Made by a program: the position numbers and the translations under genes. Below the pieces are notes generated by a model. It was not told the DNA's origin, made no database searches, and was given only the letters and a program-made list of their open reading frames with translations. From DAOUAE01 sp034433795 (GTDB lineage Bacteria > Chloroflexota > UBA6077 > FW602-bin22 > DAOUAE01): a DNA stretch of 64,000 bases. The DNA is taken from NCBI GenBank assembly GCA_034433795.1, contig DAOUAE010000057.1:20632-84631 (forward strand), given 5' to 3'. Of the stretch, positions 32,714-40,814 are shown piece after piece; the first letter of the stretch is position 1, and every line of letters starts with the position of its first letter.

Positions 32714-34090
32714 ATGCGAGGACGGAGGCGAAACATTCAGTCATCGGTGGTGGATCTGCACGCCACGGCCACCCCGCCGGCCCGGGCCTTTCTGGTCGGC
32801 CTGGAGTGCGGGAAGGGAGACCCTCTCTGGCCGGTGGAGGAGTCGCTGGCCGAACTGCGGCAACTGGCCCTGACGGCCGGGATGGTGGTGGTCGGCCAGG
32901 CCGTTCAGCGCCTGCCGGCGCCCACCCCCGCCTACTACATCGGCAGGGGCAAGGTCGAGCAGATCGCCGCCCTGCGGGCGGAGACCGGCTACGACATCGT
33001 CATCTTCGACGACCCGCTGACCCCCAGTCAGCAGCGCAATCTGGAGGAGGCGCTCCAGGTGCCGGTGATGGACCGCAGCGCCCTCATCCTGCACATCTTC
33101 GCCCGCCACGCCCGCACCCACGAGGGGCGTCTCCAGGTCGAACTGGCCCGCTGCGAATACATGCTGCCCCGCCTGGCCGGCCAGTGGACCCACCTGGAGC
33201 GGCAGATGGGCGACCCCGGCGCTCGCGGGGGACCTGGCGAGAAGCAGATCGAGATCGACCGCCGGCTGCTGCGCCGGCGCATTGAGGAGCTGCGGGCCGA
33301 GATCGAGCGCGTCCGCCGGCACCGGGCCCTCTACCGCACCAACCGGGCGCGCCACGGCGTCCCGGTCGTCGCCCTGGTCGGTTACACCAACGCCGGGAAG
33401 TCCACCCTGCTCAACGCTCTGAGTCAGGCCAACGTCCTGGCGGAGGACAAACTCTTCGCCACCCTCGACCCGACGACCCGCCGGGTGCGTCTGCCCAGCG
33501 GACGGGTGGCCCTGGTGAGCGACACCGTCGGCTTCATCCAGAAACTGCCCCCCACCCTGGTGGCCGCCTTCCGCGCCACTCTGGAGGAACTGGAGGGCGC
33601 CGACGTCCTGGTGCACGTGGTCGATACCACGCACCGCCACGGCTTTGAGCAGAGCCTTACGGTCTTCCAGGTTCTGAAGGACCTGGGCCTGGACCAGAAG
33701 CCGCAGGTGACCGCCCTCAATAAAATCGACCGCCTGGCGGCCGGCCTGGGGCCCCACGCCGGTCTGGACGAGATCCTGGCGCGCGAGCCGGCGCTCCAGG
33801 AACTCCTCCGGGCCTACCCGAACGCCGTGCCGATCTCGGCCGCTCGGGGCTGGGGGCTCGACGCCCTTCTGGCGACGGTCGAGCGCCTGCTCAGCCGCGA
33901 CCTGGTCCCGCTTACGGTCCGCATCCCCTACCGCCAGGGACGGCTGGTCGCCCTCTTCAAAGAGCACGGGAGCGTCCAGGCCGAGGAGTTCGAGAGCGAC
34001 GCGGTGCTCCTCCGAGGACGTCTGCCGCCGCACCTGCTGGCGACGTTCGCCCCCTATCAGGTCGCCGGCCGGCTGCCCGTCGGCGACTGA
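32714..34090 (+). CDS. hflX: ribosome-associated GTPase HflX
   Basis: A 458-residue GTPase that splits stalled or hibernating 70S ribosomes. The N-terminal HflX domain contains YYIGRGKVEQI and FDDPLTPSQQRNLE, followed by the glycine-rich GARGGPGEKQIE linker and the coiled-coil. The G domain has G1 GYTNAGKST, G3 DTVGF and G4 NKID. The C-terminal extension is normal. The last 34 bases overlap the end of the convergent nagB gene. Confidence 0.95.
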   Translation: MRGRRRNIQSSVVDLHATATPPARAFLVGLECGKGDPLWPVEESLAELRQLALTAGMVVVGQAVQRLPAPTPAYYIGRGKVEQIAALRAETGYDIVIFDDPLTPSQQRNLEEALQVPVMDRSALILHIFARHARTHEGRLQVELARCEYMLPRLAGQWTHLERQMGDPGARGGPGEKQIEIDRRLLRRRIEELRAEIERVRRHRALYRTNRARHGVPVVALVGYTNAGKSTLLNALSQANVLAEDKLFATLDPTTRRVRLPSGRVALVSDTVGFIQKLPPTLVAAFRATLEELEGADVLVHVVDTTHRHGFEQSLTVFQVLKDLGLDQKPQVTALNKIDRLAAGLGPHAGLDEILAREPALQELLRAYPNAVPISAARGWGLDALLATVERLLSRDLVPLTVRIPYRQGRLVALFKEHGSVQAEEFESDAVLLRGRLPPHLLATFAPYQVAGRLPVGD

Positions 34091-34848
34091 GCCGGGCCAG
34101 CGCTCTGACCGACGGACACCCGACGCAGCCGGGCCGCCGCCGCCCGGTCGACCAGGACGGTCAGCCGGGGATGGGTCTGCAGATACGAGGCCGGCACCGC
34201 CGGGGTGATGGGGCCTTCCAGGGCCCGGGCCAGGATCTCGGCCTTCCCGGCCCCGCTGACCAGAAGAAGAATCGCGCGGGCCTCGAGCAACGTGGCGATC
34301 CCCATCGTCAGGCCCTGCGCCGGCACCGCGACGCCGTGGGGCCAGTAGCGGGCGTTGCTGGCCCGCGTTTCGGGCGCCAGATCCACCACCCGTGTCCGCG
34401 AGTCGGGGGGCGAGCCGGGTTCGTTGAAGGCGATATGGCCGTTGGCGCCCAGGCCCAGGACCAGGAGGTCCAGCCCGCCCCGCTCGCGCAGCTCGGCTTC
34501 GAAGGCGGCCGCCGCCGACGCCGGATCCGGGGCGTCGGCCGGCATGCGTCGGAACTGCGCGGGCCGGAGCCCCAGCGGCTGAACCACCAGCCGGTAGAGC
34601 CAGCCGCAGAGGCTGTAGGGCGTCTCCAGCGAGACGCCGAGGTAGTCGTCGATGCAGACGATCGTCACCTGGCTGAGATCCACCAGCCCCGCCCGGGCCC
34701 GGTGGACCAGTTCCTGGTAGACGCCGACCGGCGTCTGACCGGTGGCCAGGCCCAGAAGGGCGCGCGGATGCCGCTGAACCACGCCGGCGATAAAATCAGC
34801 CCCCCGCTGGCTGAGAGTTTCGTAATCGTCGACGACAACGATTTCCAC
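34057..34848 (-). CDS. nagB: glucosamine-6-phosphate deaminase
   Basis: A 263-residue NagB/6-phosphogluconolactonase-fold isomerase that makes fructose-6-phosphate and ammonia from glucosamine-6-phosphate. Motifs: GLATGQTPVGVY (33-44), CIDDYLGV, and LGLGANGHIAFNEPG, with the catalytic Asp, His and Glu visible. A Pro/Ser-rich tail of about 15 residues extends into the hflX overlap. Start GTG. It is transcribed alone from a strong promoter, divergent from the cell-wall amidase gene, and the two could meet in amino-sugar recycling. Confidence 0.92.
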   Translation of the reverse strand: MEIVVVDDYETLSQRGADFIAGVVQRHPRALLGLATGQTPVGVYQELVHRARAGLVDLSQVTIVCIDDYLGVSLETPYSLCGWLYRLVVQPLGLRPAQFRRMPADAPDPASAAAAFEAELRERGGLDLLVLGLGANGHIAFNEPGSPPDSRTRVVDLAPETRASNARYWPHGVAVPAQGLTMGIATLLEARAILLLVSGAGKAEILARALEGPITPAVPASYLQTHPRLTVLVDRAAAARLRRVSVGQSAGPAQSPTGSRPAT

Positions 34849-34885
34849 GGGTGGCGAGGCCTCCGGTGCTGTGCTTCCGGCCGGC

Positions 34886-34915
34886 AGTATACAGAAGCCC
34901 GCGACGTTCTGTCAA
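34886..34915 (-). promoter_or_regulatory. sigma-70 promoter of nagB
   Basis: On the minus strand TTGACA (34910-34915) and TATACT (34886-34891) are separated by 18 bp. The start is near 34880, giving a 30-base leader. An A-tract just upstream could act as an UP element. Confidence 0.82.
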
Positions 34916-34925
34916 CGCGCGAAAA

Positions 34926-34952
34926 AAAACAGGCCAGATTTCCTACTGTTTT
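34926..34952. promoter_or_regulatory. AAAACAG/CTGTTTT inverted repeat between nagB and the amidase gene
   Basis: Seven-base arms at 34926-34932 and 34946-34952 flank a 13-base centre in an AT-rich patch, next to the nagB -35. It could be an operator for the divergent pair. On the minus strand it also resembles a hairpin with a following T-run, but no minus-strand gene enters from the right. Confidence 0.4.
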
Positions 34953-34955
34953 CTA

Positions 34956-34985
34956 TTGTCGCCGTCGAACTGAGCGGGCTAGCAT
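34956..34985 (+). promoter_or_regulatory. possible promoter of the amidase gene
   Basis: TTGTCG (34956-34961) and TAGCAT (34980-34985) with 18-bp spacing, about 30 bases upstream of the ATG at 35017. Confidence 0.4.
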
Positions 34986-35016
34986 AAACTGAGCGTTCCG
35001 GAAGCGTGACGAGACG

Positions 35017-36543
35017 ATGTATCGGCTGACCCGTCGCCAGTTTTTCGGCTGGGCGGCCGGCGCCGCCACCGCTCTCCTGGCCAGCCAGGCCAGGGCGGTC
35101 CCCCGCTCGGCGGCCGCCGTCCCGATCCGGGCCTGGGTCTGGGAGACCCGCGGACCGTTCGGCGACTTTCAGACCGCCGCTTTCCTCTCGCCGGTTCGGC
35201 GGGTGCCGGGGCTGTTCAACGCCGTCGGCATCCTCTGGGACGGCGAGGGGGACCTCGCGCTGCGGGTGAGTGCCGACGGGACCGACTGGTCGCCGTGGCA
35301 CCCGGTCACCCAGCATGAACTGCACGGTCGGCGCCTGCCGACCGGCGAGGCGGCCGGCGACCTCCTCATCGTCGCGCCGAGCCGGTTCGTCCAGTACCGG
35401 CTGCTGCCCCGTCCCGGCGCGCCCCCGCCCCGGACCATCCGGCTGGTGACGATCAACAGTCTGGAGGGGCCAGCGGCCCCGGCCGGACCGGCTGATGAGA
35501 CCTTCGGCACCGCGGCCGTCGGGCCGCCGCCCATTATCCCCCGGGCTGGCTGGGGAGCCGATGAGTCCCTCCGCTACCAGGATGGGGTCGAGATCTGGCC
35601 GCCCGAGTACCGAACGGTCCAGAAGGCGGTTGTCCATCACACCGTCACCGCCAACTTCGAGGGCGACCCGGCCGCCACCGTGCGCGCGATCTACTACTAC
35701 CACGCCCGGACGCTCGGCTGGGGGGACATCGGCTATAACTACCTCATCGACTGGCGGGGCAACATCTACGAGGGCCGCTATGGCGGGCCCGGCGTGGTCG
35801 GCGGGCACGCTCTCCAGTACAACTGGGGCAGCGTCGGCATCGGCTGCCTGGGCACCTTCAGCAGCACCGCCCCCACGACGGCCATGCGTCAGTCGCTGGA
35901 GAGGCTGCTCGCCTGGTGCTGTCGGTACCTGGATGTGCGCAGCCAGACGTTTTTTATCGACAAGATCACGCCGCTCGTCTGCGGCCACCGGGACCTGCTG
36001 GCCACCGAGTGCCCGGGCCAGTCGCTCTACAACCTGCTGCCGACGGTCCGGACCAATGTGGCCGGGCTCATCGGCGACACGCCGGTTCCGCGTCTGCGGT
36101 TCGTCGAGGCGGCCATCACCCCGACCACGCTGGCCCCCAACCAGACGGTCGCCGTCCGGGTGGTGGTCGAGAACAACGGGACCGGGACGGCCCTGACCCA
36201 GGGGCCGGGGCCGGGCTGGGAGTACAGCGACAGCCAGTCGTTCCGGACCGCCGGCTTCACCGAGATCGCCGGCCACTGGCGCGTCGGGCTGGAGTGTCCC
36301 CAGCTGGCCCTGGGGGTGGACCACCCCTTCCGCTGGGGGCTGCCCGACGCGCTGGAACCGGGCCAGCGGGCGACCATCGAGGGACGGGTCCGCCTGACCC
36401 AGAGCGGGGTCCGTGACTTCTGGCTGGGGCTGGTGCAGGAGGCCGTCGGCTGGCCGGCCGACGGCTACGGTCGCACCACGGTGACCGTGGGGTCGCCGCC
36501 GCGCAGCGTGTTCATCGTGATCGCGCGGGTCACGCGCCGGTGA
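35017..36543 (+). CDS. Tat-exported N-acetylmuramoyl-L-alanine amidase (Amidase_2/PGRP)
   Basis: A 508-residue exported protein. The leader has the twin-arginine motif TRRQFFGW (R6-R7) and a hydrophobic stretch ending at AQARA-type cleavage near residue 27, so export through Tat is likely. The central Amidase_2 domain (about 175-345) carries the zinc ligands H207 or H208 (VVHHT), H324 (CGHRD) and C332 (ECPG), and should cut the bond between muramic acid and the stem peptide. A C-terminal beta-sandwich-like domain of about 150 residues (NQTVAVRVVVENNG) may bind the wall. Use of Tat suggests the metal is loaded in the cytoplasm. It converges on moaA, 10 bases apart. Confidence 0.87.
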   Translation: MYRLTRRQFFGWAAGAATALLASQARAVPRSAAAVPIRAWVWETRGPFGDFQTAAFLSPVRRVPGLFNAVGILWDGEGDLALRVSADGTDWSPWHPVTQHELHGRRLPTGEAAGDLLIVAPSRFVQYRLLPRPGAPPPRTIRLVTINSLEGPAAPAGPADETFGTAAVGPPPIIPRAGWGADESLRYQDGVEIWPPEYRTVQKAVVHHTVTANFEGDPAATVRAIYYYHARTLGWGDIGYNYLIDWRGNIYEGRYGGPGVVGGHALQYNWGSVGIGCLGTFSSTAPTTAMRQSLERLLAWCCRYLDVRSQTFFIDKITPLVCGHRDLLATECPGQSLYNLLPTVRTNVAGLIGDTPVPRLRFVEAAITPTTLAPNQTVAVRVVVENNGTGTALTQGPGPGWEYSDSQSFRTAGFTEIAGHWRVGLECPQLALGVDHPFRWGLPDALEPGQRATIEGRVRLTQSGVRDFWLGLVQEAVGWPADGYGRTTVTVGSPPRSVFIVIARVTRR

Positions 36544-36553
36544 GCCGGCGGTC

Positions 36554-37561
36554 TCAGCCGCCGATCTGGGACATCGAGCGCGAGGCCCGCCGGAAGGCCT
36601 CGCCCTCATTGATGCGGTGTTTCTTCTCCTTGGCCCAGACCGCCTGCCGGATGAGGGCGATGAGGTCGTCGTCGCTGGCCCCGGCCCGCAGGGGCGTGCG
36701 CAGGTCGGTCTCGTCGATGGAGAACAGGCAGGTGCGCAGTTGCCCATCGGCCGTCAGGCGGACGCGGTTGCAGGTGGCGCAGAACGGCTCGCTGACCGGG
36801 TTGATGAAGCCGATCTCGCCGATGCCGTCGACGAAGCGGTAGCGACGGGCGGTCGAACTGGGGTCGTCCAGGGGCAAGGGCTCGAGGGGCATGACCCGTT
36901 CGCTGATAATGCGGCGGACCTCCTCGCCGGTCAGCACCAGTTCACGGCGCCAGTTGCCGTCGGCGTCCAGCGGCATAAACTCGATGAAGCGGACGATATA
37001 GGGTTTGCGGCGGGCGAAGTGGGCGAAGGCGACGATGTCATCCTCGGTGGTGAAGCCCCGGATCGTGACGCAGTTCACCTTGATCGGGTGGACCGAGGGG
37101 TACTTCTCCAGCTCCTCCAGTCCGGCCAGGACGCGGTCCAGGGCGTCGCGGCGGGTCATGCGGAAAAACTTCACCCGGTCCAGGCTGTCCAGGCTGACGT
37201 TGATCCGGGTCAGCCCGGCCTCGGCCAGGTCGCGGGCCAGCGTCTTCAGACGGAAGCCGTTGGTGGTCAGGCTGAGGCTCTGGAGGCCGTCGGCCCGGAG
37301 CCGGCTCAGTTCGCGGATGAGGTCGGGCAGGCCGGCCCGGACGGTGGGCTCGCCGCCGGTCAGCCGGATCTCCCGGATGCCGAGGCGGACGAAGAGGCGG
37401 GCCAGACGGACGATTTCGGGGAAGGTGAGGATCTTCTCGTTGGGGATCCACTCCATCTCGCCTTCGGGCATGCAGTAGATACAGCGGAAGTTGCAGCGGT
37501 CGGTCAGCGAGATGCGGAGGTCTTCCATCCGGCGCCCGAAGCGGTCCACGAGGGGGTCCAT
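36554..37561 (-). CDS. moaA: GTP 3',8-cyclase (MoaA)
   Basis: A 335-residue radical-SAM enzyme for the first step of molybdopterin synthesis. The SAM cluster motif is C23-x3-C27-x2-C30, and the second cluster has CATC followed by RTC about 14 residues later. The protein ends in GG, the conserved C-terminal pair. Length is normal. It would supply cofactor for the form II hydroxylase 24 kb away. AAGGAG lies six bases from the ATG, with a good promoter upstream. Confidence 0.95.
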   Translation of the reverse strand: MDPLVDRFGRRMEDLRISLTDRCNFRCIYCMPEGEMEWIPNEKILTFPEIVRLARLFVRLGIREIRLTGGEPTVRAGLPDLIRELSRLRADGLQSLSLTTNGFRLKTLARDLAEAGLTRINVSLDSLDRVKFFRMTRRDALDRVLAGLEELEKYPSVHPIKVNCVTIRGFTTEDDIVAFAHFARRKPYIVRFIEFMPLDADGNWRRELVLTGEEVRRIISERVMPLEPLPLDDPSSTARRYRFVDGIGEIGFINPVSEPFCATCNRVRLTADGQLRTCLFSIDETDLRTPLRAGASDDDLIALIRQAVWAKEKKHRINEGEAFRRASRSMSQIGG

Positions 37562-37636
37562 GGCCTGCTCCTTACCCCTCCGCCCACGACGCCCGTGGCC
37601 GGGAGACCGGGCCGGGGTGTTTCTCTAGCCGCCACT

Positions 37637-37665
37637 ATTATAAATACCCTTCCGAGGCGGTGCAA
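37637..37665 (-). promoter_or_regulatory. sigma-70 promoter of moaA
   Basis: On the minus strand TTGCAC (37660-37665) and a perfect TATAAT (37637-37642) are 17 bp apart. The start is near 37631, giving a leader of about 70 bases, too short for a Moco riboswitch. Confidence 0.75.
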
Positions 37666-37713
37666 TCGCCCAGGGCGACGGCGCGCCGCCTGCCCCTGGG
37701 CCTTCTGGGCGGG

Positions 37714-37742
37714 TTGCTGGACTCGGGGCGCGTCTGTAACAT
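37714..37742 (+). promoter_or_regulatory. possible promoter of the sigma-factor gene
   Basis: TTGCTG (37714-37719) and TAACAT (37737-37742) with 17-bp spacing and TG directly before the -10. It lies 35 bases ahead of the GTG start. No autoregulatory ECF-type element was recognised. Confidence 0.5.
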
Positions 37743-37777
37743 GCCGACCATAGGGATCGTTTCCGGGATCAGACAGG

Positions 37778-38347
37778 GTGACATGGGAGCAACCCCACGC
37801 GGAGAGTCAGTTGGTGCGGGCGGCGCAGGCCGGCGACGCTGAGGCGTTCGCCGCCCTGTACGAACGGTACGTCGACCGCCTGTACCGCTACATCTACTAC
37901 CGTGTGGGAAACCGGACGGAGGCCGAGGACCTGACCGAGCAGGTCTTCCTGAAGGCCTGGGAGGCGATCCGCCGCTATGAGGAACGGGGGGTGCCGTTCG
38001 GGGCCTGGCTCTTCCGTCTGGCCCATAACCTGGTCATCGACCACTACCGGACGACGCGGCCGACCCAGTCGCTGGAAGCCACGGGCGGCCCGACGCCTGC
38101 GGACCCGGATCGCTTGCTCAGTCTGCGCCTGGAACTGGCCGATCTGCAGCAGGCGCTGGCCCGGCTGCCCGAGGAACAGCAGGCGGTCATCATTCTGCGC
38201 TTCCTGGAGGGGCTCAGCCATCAGGAGGTGGCGCGCCTGCTCGGGAAAAGCGAGGGCGCGGTCCGCGTGATCCAGCATCGCGCCCTGGCCGCCCTGGCCC
38301 GTCTGTTAGGAGGCGTGCGCAACCGTGGAAACATCGAGGCTCACTGA
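37778..38347 (+). CDS. ECF-like RNA polymerase sigma factor
   Basis: A 189-residue sigma-70-family protein with only regions 2 and 4. Region 2 spans about residues 17-80 (FAALYERYVDRLYRYIYYR, AEDLTEQVFLKAWEAI, and VIDHYR). Region 4 spans about 128-180 (LPEEQQAVIILRF, GLSHQEVARLLGKSEGAVR). Start GTG. The next gene overlaps it by 23 bases and encodes a membrane protein that is probably its partner. Confidence 0.87.
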   Translation: MTWEQPHAESQLVRAAQAGDAEAFAALYERYVDRLYRYIYYRVGNRTEAEDLTEQVFLKAWEAIRRYEERGVPFGAWLFRLAHNLVIDHYRTTRPTQSLEATGGPTPADPDRLLSLRLELADLQQALARLPEEQQAVIILRFLEGLSHQEVARLLGKSEGAVRVIQHRALAALARLLGGVRNRGNIEAH

Positions 38348-39611
38348 GGCGCTGGCCCGCTGTCTCGACGCTCTGGCCACGGGGCAGACGCTCGACGAGT
38401 GCCTGGCGGCCTATCCGGACCTGGCCGCGGAGCTCCGACCGCTGCTGGAGACGGCCCTGGCCCTGCGGCAGGTGCCCCCGCCGACCATCGACCCGGCCTT
38501 CCGCCAGCGTCTGCGTGAGCGCCTGCGCACCGCGCCGGTCAGAGTCCGGCCACGGCCCCTCTGGGGCTGGCCGGCCGTCCGCTGGGCCGCCGCGGCGGTG
38601 CTGGCCACGGGCCTGCTGGCGGGAACGGTGGTCTCCTCCGCGGAGAGCCTGCCCGGCGACCCTCTCTACCCGACCAAATTGGCGGTCGAGGAGGTTCAGG
38701 TCGCCCTGGCGCCCGATCCGTACACGCGTCAGGAGGCCCGGTGGCGGCGAGCCGACGAGCGCCTGCGGGAACTGACCCGGCTGGCGGACCGGGGCGACGC
38801 CGAGCACCTGGTCGAGGCCAGCCAGCGCTACCAGCAGGCGCTGGCCGAGGCGCTGGCCTCGGCCCCGCCGGCGGCCGCCCCGGACCGTCTGGTTCGGCAC
38901 ACGGTGGTCCTGGAGCGCCTGCTCCAGACCGCCCCGCCGGCGGCCCGACCTGGACTGAGCCGGGCGCTGGAGGCCTCGCAGCACCCGGCGCGTCTGACCA
39001 GCGGGCGCGGCCCCGGACCACGTGAGGAGACCAGGTCGGGCGAGGGGCCCGGTCCGGGCCGTCCGCGGGTCCAGGCCGCCCCGACCGTAGCGACACCGAC
39101 CCCGACCAACGAAGACGACCGGCGGCGGCCCGATCCGGCGCGCGACGACCGGCCGACCACGCCGACGCTGGAGCCGCCGGCAGACCGGGCCGACGACCGC
39201 GCCCCGCGCCGTGACGACCGCCGTCCGCAGAAAGAGGAGCGTCCACCGACGCCCACCCCGGCGCCGACGGCCACGCCGCGGCCGCCGCGCGAGAACGAAG
39301 GGGAGCGCCCCTCTCTGGTGACGCCAACCCGGACGCCGACCAGCCGGGGCGGGCCCGACCGACCGCCGGCGGCGACCGAGCGAACCGCCCCGGCCGAGCG
39401 TGAGGAGGCTCGGCCCACCGTGGACCGGTCGGACCGGCATCCGGGCGATGCGGAGCGACGGCTGGAGGGCCGGGGCACCGATGTGCCCCGGGCGGGCCTT
39501 CGCCCGGGGAGCGAACGGGGTTTGGCCGGGCCGGCCCGTTGCCAGCCGGAGCCGGGCTCCGACCGGGGCCCGTGTGCCGCGACGGACCACGAGACGCGCC
39601 CGCGCCCCTGA
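38325..39611 (+). CDS. DUF5667-type membrane protein with long disordered tail, likely anti-sigma partner
   Basis: A 428-residue protein. Residues 1-60 are helical and cytoplasmic, a membrane segment lies near 84-103, and a DUF5667-like helical region (GDPLYPTKLAVEEVQVALA onward) covers about 108-215. The rest, some 210 residues, is low-complexity, rich in Pro, Thr, Asp, Arg and Glu, and looks disordered and extracytoplasmic. The gene starts at a GTG with AGGAGG upstream, inside the end of the sigma-factor gene. That layout is typical for a sigma/anti-sigma pair, but no zinc anti-sigma motif is visible, so regulation is inferred. A strong hairpin at 39486-39509 lies inside the frame near its end. 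Confidence 0.65.
   Translation: METSRLTEALARCLDALATGQTLDECLAAYPDLAAELRPLLETALALRQVPPPTIDPAFRQRLRERLRTAPVRVRPRPLWGWPAVRWAAAAVLATGLLAGTVVSSAESLPGDPLYPTKLAVEEVQVALAPDPYTRQEARWRRADERLRELTRLADRGDAEHLVEASQRYQQALAEALASAPPAAAPDRLVRHTVVLERLLQTAPPAARPGLSRALEASQHPARLTSGRGPGPREETRSGEGPGPGRPRVQAAPTVATPTPTNEDDRRRPDPARDDRPTTPTLEPPADRADDRAPRRDDRRPQKEERPPTPTPAPTATPRPPRENEGERPSLVTPTRTPTSRGGPDRPPAATERTAPAEREEARPTVDRSDRHPGDAERRLEGRGTDVPRAGLRPGSERGLAGPARCQPEPGSDRGPCAATDHETRPRP
39486..39509 (+). other. perfect 9-bp-stem hairpin inside the DUF5667 reading frame
   Basis: CCCCGGGCG (39486-39494) and CGCCCGGGG (39501-39509) around a six-base loop. It lies about 100 bases before the stop codon and has only TTT some 12 bases later. 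It may be a terminator-like or RNA-stability element in a region where coding looks weak. Confidence 0.5.
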
Positions 39612-39672
39612 CCGAGCACTGGTATGACCCTTGCCTCCGGCTGGCGCGACGCCGTTAGTCGGAGGGAGTGCG

Positions 39673-40803
39673 ATGAAAGCCGTTGTCTTCCATGGTCCGG
39701 GCGATGTGCGCGTCGAGGAGGTCCCGGAGCCGACGGTTCAGCACCCGGAGGACGCGGTCGTCCAGGTCACCATGGCCGCGATCTGCGGGACCGATCTGCA
39801 CCCTTACCGGGGGACGCGCCCGCTGCCGCCGGGGACCATTATGGGGCATGAATTCGTCGGAATCGTGGCGGCCGTCGGCCCCAACGTTCGGAACCTGCGG
39901 CCGGGCGACCGGGTGCTGGTGCCGGCGACCATCGGCTGCGGCTACTGCGCCCACTGCACCGCCGGCCTCTTCGCCCACTGTCTGACGCTCAATCCCAACG
40001 GCCGGGGCACCGCCTACTTCGGCACGCCGCGCTATCCTGGGGGACAGGCCGAACTGGTCCGGGTGCCCTTCGCCACGGTCGGCCCCGTCCCGATCCCCAG
40101 CGACATGACCGACGAGCAGGCCATTCTCCTGACCGACGCCCTACCGACCGGCTATTTTGCCGTCCGCAGCGCCGGGGTCAGGCCGGGCGACAGCGTGGCC
40201 GTCTTCGGGGTCGGTCCGGTCGGGCTCTCGGCGCTGGAGTGCGCCCGGCTGCTGGGCGCCGCCCGCATCTTCGCCATCGACGGCGTCGCCGGCCGGCTGG
40301 ACCTGGCCGCTCGGCGGGGGTTCGAGACGGTCAATTTCCTGCAGACCGACCCCGTCCAGGCGGTGATGGACCTGACCGGAGGGATGGGCGTCGACGTGGC
40401 CATCGACGCCGTCGGGCTGGACGCGCGCTGCCAGGCGGGGGTCCATCACCCGCCCGACGCCCACGACGACCGCTCCCAGGCCCTGCGCTGGGCGGCGGCG
40501 GTGACCCGGCCCTACGGCCGGCTCGGGGTGGTCGGCGCCTACGGCGACCTGGTGGACCAGTTCCCGATAGGGGAGATCTACGGGCGCAATCTGAGCCTGA
40601 ACGGCGGCGTCTGCCACCACCGAACCTACATCCCCGAGTTGCTTCAGCACGTTCGGCTGAACAATCTGGACCCGCTGTTTATGGTCACCGACACGTTGCC
40701 GCTGGAGCAGGCCCCGGAAGCCTACCGGCTTTTCGACCAGGAGCCCGACCGCCACGTGAAAATCCTGCTGGAGACGCCCGCCGGTCCGCGGATCCCCGGC
40801 TGA
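39673..40803 (+). CDS. zinc-dependent alcohol/formaldehyde dehydrogenase-like protein
   Basis: A 376-residue medium-chain dehydrogenase. Catalytic zinc ligands are C38 (AICGTD) and the His-Glu of MGHEF; the structural zinc lobe GCGYCAHCTAGLFAHC has all four Cys. The cofactor fold has GVGPVG. The insert around CQAGVHHPPDAHDDRSQAL resembles glutathione-independent formaldehyde dehydrogenases, so formaldehyde or another small alcohol or aldehyde is possible. The start at 39673 has GGAGGGAG upstream. It converges on the enolase-superfamily gene. Confidence 0.85.
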   Translation: MKAVVFHGPGDVRVEEVPEPTVQHPEDAVVQVTMAAICGTDLHPYRGTRPLPPGTIMGHEFVGIVAAVGPNVRNLRPGDRVLVPATIGCGYCAHCTAGLFAHCLTLNPNGRGTAYFGTPRYPGGQAELVRVPFATVGPVPIPSDMTDEQAILLTDALPTGYFAVRSAGVRPGDSVAVFGVGPVGLSALECARLLGAARIFAIDGVAGRLDLAARRGFETVNFLQTDPVQAVMDLTGGMGVDVAIDAVGLDARCQAGVHHPPDAHDDRSQALRWAAAVTRPYGRLGVVGAYGDLVDQFPIGEIYGRNLSLNGGVCHHRTYIPELLQHVRLNNLDPLFMVTDTLPLEQAPEAYRLFDQEPDRHVKILLETPAGPRIPG

Positions 40804-40814
40804 GCCAGACCGTT

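Noticed and set aside
37562..37631. Molybdenum-cofactor riboswitch before moaA
   Set aside because: Only about 70 bases lie between promoter and start, and no matching helices were seen.
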